64,000 bases of DNA from Pholiota molesta. Lineage: Eukaryota; Basidiomycota; Agaricomycetes; Agaricales; Strophariaceae. Shown here in pieces: positions 59,289-64,000 of this stretch; the stretch's first letter is position 1, and each line of letters starts with the position of its first letter. The notes beneath the pieces are model-generated. The model searched no databases. It had not been told where the DNA came from and saw only the letters and a program-made list of their open reading frames with translations. The position numbers and the translations under genes are program-made. The DNA is taken from the NCBI GenBank assembly GCA_014925825.1, contig JACGCK010000134.1, positions 1 through 64,000 on the forward strand. Reading direction: 5' to 3'.

Positions 59289-60923
59289 ATGATGGCAACA
59301 CCAGCACTAGGATACGTACCGCCCTCTGCGCCGCTGCGCACAAAACGCAACTTCAAGGCTCTCGTACTTCCAGTCGAAGAGGAAGGCTCTCCCGCGCCAG
59401 CAGCCGTCAACCCTATAGCGACGCGGCCAGCGCCAGCGCCCGGCAAGAGACGGCCACCGCCGCTAGGGGAGGGCGGGCCTGCACCGGGATTCGTATTGGA
59501 CCCGACATTGCCAGCGGAGAGCCCTGCCACGGGTCGTCGCAGCGCGATGCACGCGACGCTGTCCAAGACCCTCGCGAAGCTAGACCTGCAGTCCAAAGCC
59601 GTCCAGAGGCTCGGTCTCAAGAACGAGGATCTCAGGAAGCTCCAGGATCTCGGGCAGGGAAACGGCGGAAGTGTAGAAAAAGTGGAACATATTCCCACAG
59701 GGACGATGATGGCGAAGAAGGTCAGTGATAGTGATTTCTTGTCTCCAATATCTTTCCGTGGTGTTGGAGTCAGATATGTGCTAATACCATCCCGCCCGAT
59801 CAGATCGTTCTGATAGACGCGAAATCGTCCGTGCGCAAGCAGATTCTCCGCGAACTGCAGATTATGCACGACTGCCATTCCCAATACATCATCTCATGCT
59901 TTGGCTCCTTCCTGGCAGAGCCCAATATTTGTATATGTATGGAGTATATGGACAAAGGATCGTTTGATTCGATTTACAAGAACATTGGGGCTATCGATAT
60001 TAGCGTCGTCTGTCTGGTGGCGAATTCCGTGCTGGAGGGACTAACCTATCTTTATGACGTCCATCGGATCATTCATCGAGGTGCGTTCATTCTTCCCACT
60101 TTCATTTCGCCCACCATCTATTTTTCTGAAACGATATTTTCAGATATAAAGCCTTCAAACATTCTCCTGAACTCTGAAGGAGATATCAAGCTGTGCGATT
60201 TTGGAGTATCCGGTGAATTAATCAACTCCATAGCAAACACCTTTGTCGGCACCTCGGTTTACATGAGCGTACGTTCTTCTCTGCTTATGCTCGCGTCAGC
60301 AGGACTGACAATGCTCTTTATATAGCCTGAACGTATCCAAGGTGCCGAGTATTCCGTAAAATCTGACGTATGGTCGCTCGGAATATCTCTGATCGAACTC
60401 GCCACCGGGCGCTTCCCCTTCTCTGAAAGCCTGTCAGACGATGACGACACCTCCGACCTCGACGCGCTCCGCGAAGAGAGCTCCGACTTCGACTCCGACC
60501 TCGACGACCACTCGCCCGGCGCCAAAGACAAAACGCCCACGTACCGCGACTCCACGTTCGCGTTCAACAAGCGGCAGCAGAAGCGGATGAGCAAGCGCGC
60601 GAGCAAGCGGATGAGCAAGAACGCGACGTTTGATGCGGACGGGATGTCGTCGATGAGCATCATTGAGCTCATGCACCAGATTGTGCGCGAGCCGGCGCCG
60701 AGGCTGGGCGCGTCGTTCTCGGAGGAGGCGGAGGAGTTCGTGGATGCGTGCTTGATGAAGGATCCGGATGAGAGACATAGCCCGAAGACGCTCTTGGTAC
60801 GTCGGCTTTGCGAATGGTTTTTCTTGTGCTGTATCTGATGTGGCCTCTCATTAGGAATATCGCTGGATGGACGAGGCTCGAGACTCTGACTTTGACCTCA
60901 GGGCGTGGACCAGCACCTTCTAA
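59289..60923 (+). CDS. STE7: Ste7/Fuz7-type MAP kinase kinase (5 exons, 457 aa)
   Basis: Exons 59289-59720, 59804-60080, 60144-60268, 60326-60796 and 60855-60923. The N-terminus contains a MAPK docking (D) site: basic RTKRNFK followed by LVLP (res. 17-28). Kinase features: glycine loop [13 protein letters not shown] lysine, [18 protein letters not shown] (235-242), DFG (255-257), activation-loop S265-x3-T269 (SIANT, the MAP3K target pair) and GTSVYMSPERIQG. This is the basidiomycete class of the pheromone/filamentation cascade (Ste11 to Ste7/Fuz7 to Fus3/Kpp2). An ~80-residue insert, acidic then Lys/Arg/Met-rich ([14 protein letters not shown]), interrupts the C-lobe, as in related MAPKKs. 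The upstream in-frame TTG codon is not a start. Confidence 0.93.
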
Positions 60924-63900
60924 ATTTCTAAACATTTATTCCTTGTATTCCTGCATTGATGACTGTATCGGTATTTAACGCTTTTTGAACACTTACTCAA
61001 TTTACTCTTTCCTACAGGGTTTCCTTCTTTTATGTACTTTAGTGAACTTTTTAAGGACCGAATTACTATCCATACATATAATTGCTTTCGTTCAGAACCG
61101 TATTACCATCCCATCTCAAAATGTACATACTTCCAAAAGCATTCTGTTTATTCTCTGCGCGTTGACAGCAATCTATTCTGATTTCCAAACCCATCCCTGG
61201 TGATTCATCCCTCCATCCCTATGGCTACCACGGCATGACAACTTCGCTCCCATTCAAACTCCAGCAAGCCTCGTGGGGCCTTGCGCGCAAATTGCCCCAC
61301 CTATCATTTCAATCATGATTCATCGGGTCGGTGTCTACAATAATGGGCGGTCTGACTGGGACTGACTGGGATCATGATGAGCTCGCGCCCATAGTGATTA
61401 TATGCGATCGATTTTGCCGCGTTGTGCGATGGGGTAGGCTCGCGATTTCAGGGTGTTCGAAGCTCGGGTATGGCGGGCGCCATGGCCGTTTTGGGATGAA
61501 ATTAAGTGGCTCAGGTTGTGAATGCTGTGCTTGGAATCCTCGATAGCCATCTGATGCATGATGACCAGCCAGACATATGGACCATACTTAATGGACCCAA
61601 CAAGCGTCCTTGGCACTGACTGAATACCTCCTGAAAAGTTGAGAGTAAAAGATAGATTCTTCAAATAAATCCCTGATGCACACTGAAGGTGTGTGGGCGC
61701 TAATTTAGATTACTCTGCTTTGGGTATACCAAGCATATTGCGTCCATGCGGACAGTGCAACGCCATGATCAATCACTCAGCAGGTCCGGCTTGATACAGT
61801 GGTGTGTCTGAATCGAGGAGTGAGCATGAATATTGATATATATCACTGACTGATAGTCCTTGTATTCGTAGTCTCTCAGTCGACCATCAAATGCGGAACA
61901 TCAGGCTTTAGCAGACCATGGCTATTCAAAATGACTGATATTTTGTCATAACGATATTGCACATTGCATATGCATCGCAGGCTGACATGCTACGGGCCTA
62001 CGGACGCCATGTTCTTATGGCAGAACACGCAAACTTGCTTAATCAATCCAGTTTCCTGACACCAAGTTCCAGAAAGCAGAGGTCGTTAGTGTTTAGATGC
62101 ATTGCCAGGCCCATAGTACTTATTAAAATTGAATACAACATAAGCTCAAGCAGGCTTTCCAGAGATCTTATCATCGACTGATAAGCAGGACGAAAGATGA
62201 AGATCTTACAAGTGCTCTGATATCTCAGCCCGTGGATTTGAAAAGATGGATTTTGTTTATATTGCATTCGCTTGAATGTTCAAATGACCTTGCAATGCAT
62301 ATCACGCGAGCAGCTAGTTGCATCCAAAAAGGCAGAGGCATATTAAGGCACCTTCATAGTCGTATCTGGGCTAATAATACAAACTTCGTCTCAATTCGCG
62401 GAGATGAGTCACAAGTTAAACCCGTATTGAGAAGTGGCAGTTTAAGCGCCCATATTCAGCCAAGTCACAAACTCCAGTAAAGCTTCTTTTGGGCTTGTCA
62501 TAGGATTGTGGCGTGCGCAGCATGTGCTATGAGATCGTAGTAAGGCAATATCAGTGATACGTTTTGAATAATCCGGTATTTTAAGATTCTGTGTAAGACA
62601 ATCAACGATAGGACCACTAGTAGCTCACCTAGGTCTACCAGTCAATGTCAATCTTCAAGGCCTCATTAGCACCTTCTCAAATCGGCCTTTTGCGCGGCCG
62701 CACGTGTGTATGAGATAGAAAACTAACTTGATGTTCCACGATCTAAGATCTTTCATATAATAATTCCTAGAAGACAAAGCTTCGAAAGATGTAGGACGAG
62801 AAGCCTGTAGATTCGAAGCGCTTAGATAAGGCGGCCTTGGCATTTGCTTCCATCACGGCAGGGCTTATCTGCCAAGACCCTGTTCTCTGTCCTGCGCTCA
62901 TCTCACTGCCCGTGGATGCCCGACCTTATCTACTTGCGTTACAATCACCCATGTGAGCAGGACTTCATCCAGCTTCATCCTCGAAGGTCGCGAGAATTGC
63001 TATTCATGTCCTCGTATGATTGGAGATCATGGACCGCAGATCTCAACTTGTCAGTTAAATCTGGGGTGTTTTGTTTCAGGAAGAAGACATCGTTTGCAGT
63101 TCAGCTACATAATAGAACAAATGTCGGATAGGTTTGAGCTGTCTAATCTGTGAGAAAAATTCGCTTCGATTGGGCCGTAAGCAGAATGTAGTCGCAGTAG
63201 AATCTTCAAGTTCAATGGACTGTGAGAGAGGAAGCGGATAATGAGATAACGTCTCATTCCCGGTGCCACAGATTGCAGATGTTTGGGGATTGGCAGCTTT
63301 CAGATATTAGAAGTAGTGTGTCCGAGTAATGCAGGTCATCATATACTTGCTGAGACCTGGTAGATTTCTTTAAAAATGAATATGCACCCATATATGCAAT
63401 CTACGGCTACCAAACTGATCCAGTCGGATACTCTGGTGCAGAAAAAAATTTAACAATAGTATATTGACGAACACCCGTATGACCTCGTCTGGCGATCCCT
63501 CGTAAACACTTGCTATCTATATCTTTCCTTCTCTCCCCCAAGCACAAAAATATACGCGGTGGGATTACTTAGTCGAAGAACGGTCGAAGAACCCTTGCCG
63601 TATAGTTCTTACCAGTGCTGGAAGATATTATTATCGCGAAAAACGTCAGATGCACGCGCTGTCAAGAATGAGGCGTATGGCCTCCGGCGCACGCCCGGGG
63701 CCGTATGGTCCGGACGCACGCCCGTCCGCCACGATCAGCACGGAACTGGATCACGAATCCCGTCCGGCGAGAAAGATTTTCTCGACAATTAGACGTTCCG
63801 CGCGGAACGCGAAAGCTATGTCGTCGGAGCACTTGCTGGTGGCATGTCCGGATCTGCTCGACTGTTCCTCGGTAAAGATTTCAGCAGTTAGGGTTGTTTC

Positions 63901-64000
63901 TCTTTTTCTGTTTACTCTGGTCATGCATTGAAAATTTTATTGTGACCCTTTCCACCGCCCAAGGTTTTCCAAGCTATTTTAGCTATGATATATAGTGTCA
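60924..64000. other. Gene-poor right end
   Basis: About 3 kb without a supportable gene. Open frames at 62844-63153 and 63559-63931 were inspected. The first contains a plausible-looking stretch (ICQDPVLCPALISLPVDARP) but no consistent splice structure. The second is GC-rich with no recognised domain. Sequence to about 61200 is probably the 3' flank of the MAPKK gene. Confidence 0.5.

Noticed and set aside
59201..59884. 227-aa minus-strand frame
   Set aside because: Antisense to the first exons of the MAPKK, which has a clear D-site and kinase motifs.
62844..63153. Possible coding fragment with ICQDPVLCPALISLPVDARP
   Set aside because: No start, splice sites or family resemblance; a chance frame cannot be excluded.

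Overview
This window is nuclear DNA from a filamentous basidiomycete fungus, very probably an agaricomycete. The genes carry many short introns (mostly about 50-60 bp, with GTRNGT donors and CTNAY-type branch points), and the families are typical of agaricomycetes: TKL kinases, DUF6589 proteins, HET-domain relics, a jelly-roll-like membrane protein and small secreted proteins. No organelle, plasmid or bacterial features were seen. Exon models were spliced by eye and checked for reading-frame continuity, so they are predictions.

Layout. 1-3.3 kb: a small unknown gene, then an array of imperfect 18-22 bp palindromes in two ~0.5 kb blocks, then a dead HET-domain fragment. 3.6-6.4 kb: an O-fucosyltransferase-like gene (-). 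6.5-11 kb: gene-poor, with two more broken HET fragments and a 313-aa single-exon orphan. 11.8-15.2 kb: an old-yellow-enzyme paralogue with altered catalytic residues, convergent with a single-pass membrane protein. 17.8-21.1 kb: a 17-exon oligopeptide transporter. 21.7-24.5 kb: a divergent Prp43/DHX15-type DEAH helicase. 24.7-30.9 kb: a candidate DNA transposon, bounded by ~75-bp terminal inverted repeats, with two apparently intact genes transcribed divergently from an 83-bp gap: a 1044-aa DUF6589 protein (candidate transposase) and a 738-aa RecQ-like SF2 helicase. 31.5-34.7 kb: a TLDc/OXR1-type gene. 35.6-40.2 kb: a 13-exon, 1304-aa kinase with an MLKL-like helical N-terminus. 42.8-45.1 kb: a disordered protein. 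46.0-47.4 kb: a THEM6-like protein. 48.5-50.0 kb: an ACR3 arsenite permease. 50.4-51.9 kb: a membrane/coiled-coil protein with an apparent frameshift. 52.5-54.9 kb: two small secreted proteins. 56.3-58.8 kb: PAAF1/Rpn14, with a ~1 kb GC-rich first intron. 59.3-60.9 kb: a Ste7/Fuz7-type MAPKK. 60.9-64 kb: no supportable gene.

Most neighbours are unrelated housekeeping or accessory genes, as is usual in fungi. The one clear functional cassette is the inverted-repeat-bounded DUF6589 plus helicase pair. The most striking single protein is the MLKL-like/TKL kinase fusion, whose architecture recalls necroptosis effectors. The left 11 kb, with palindrome arrays and three decayed HET copies, looks like a fast-evolving, repeat-rich accessory region.
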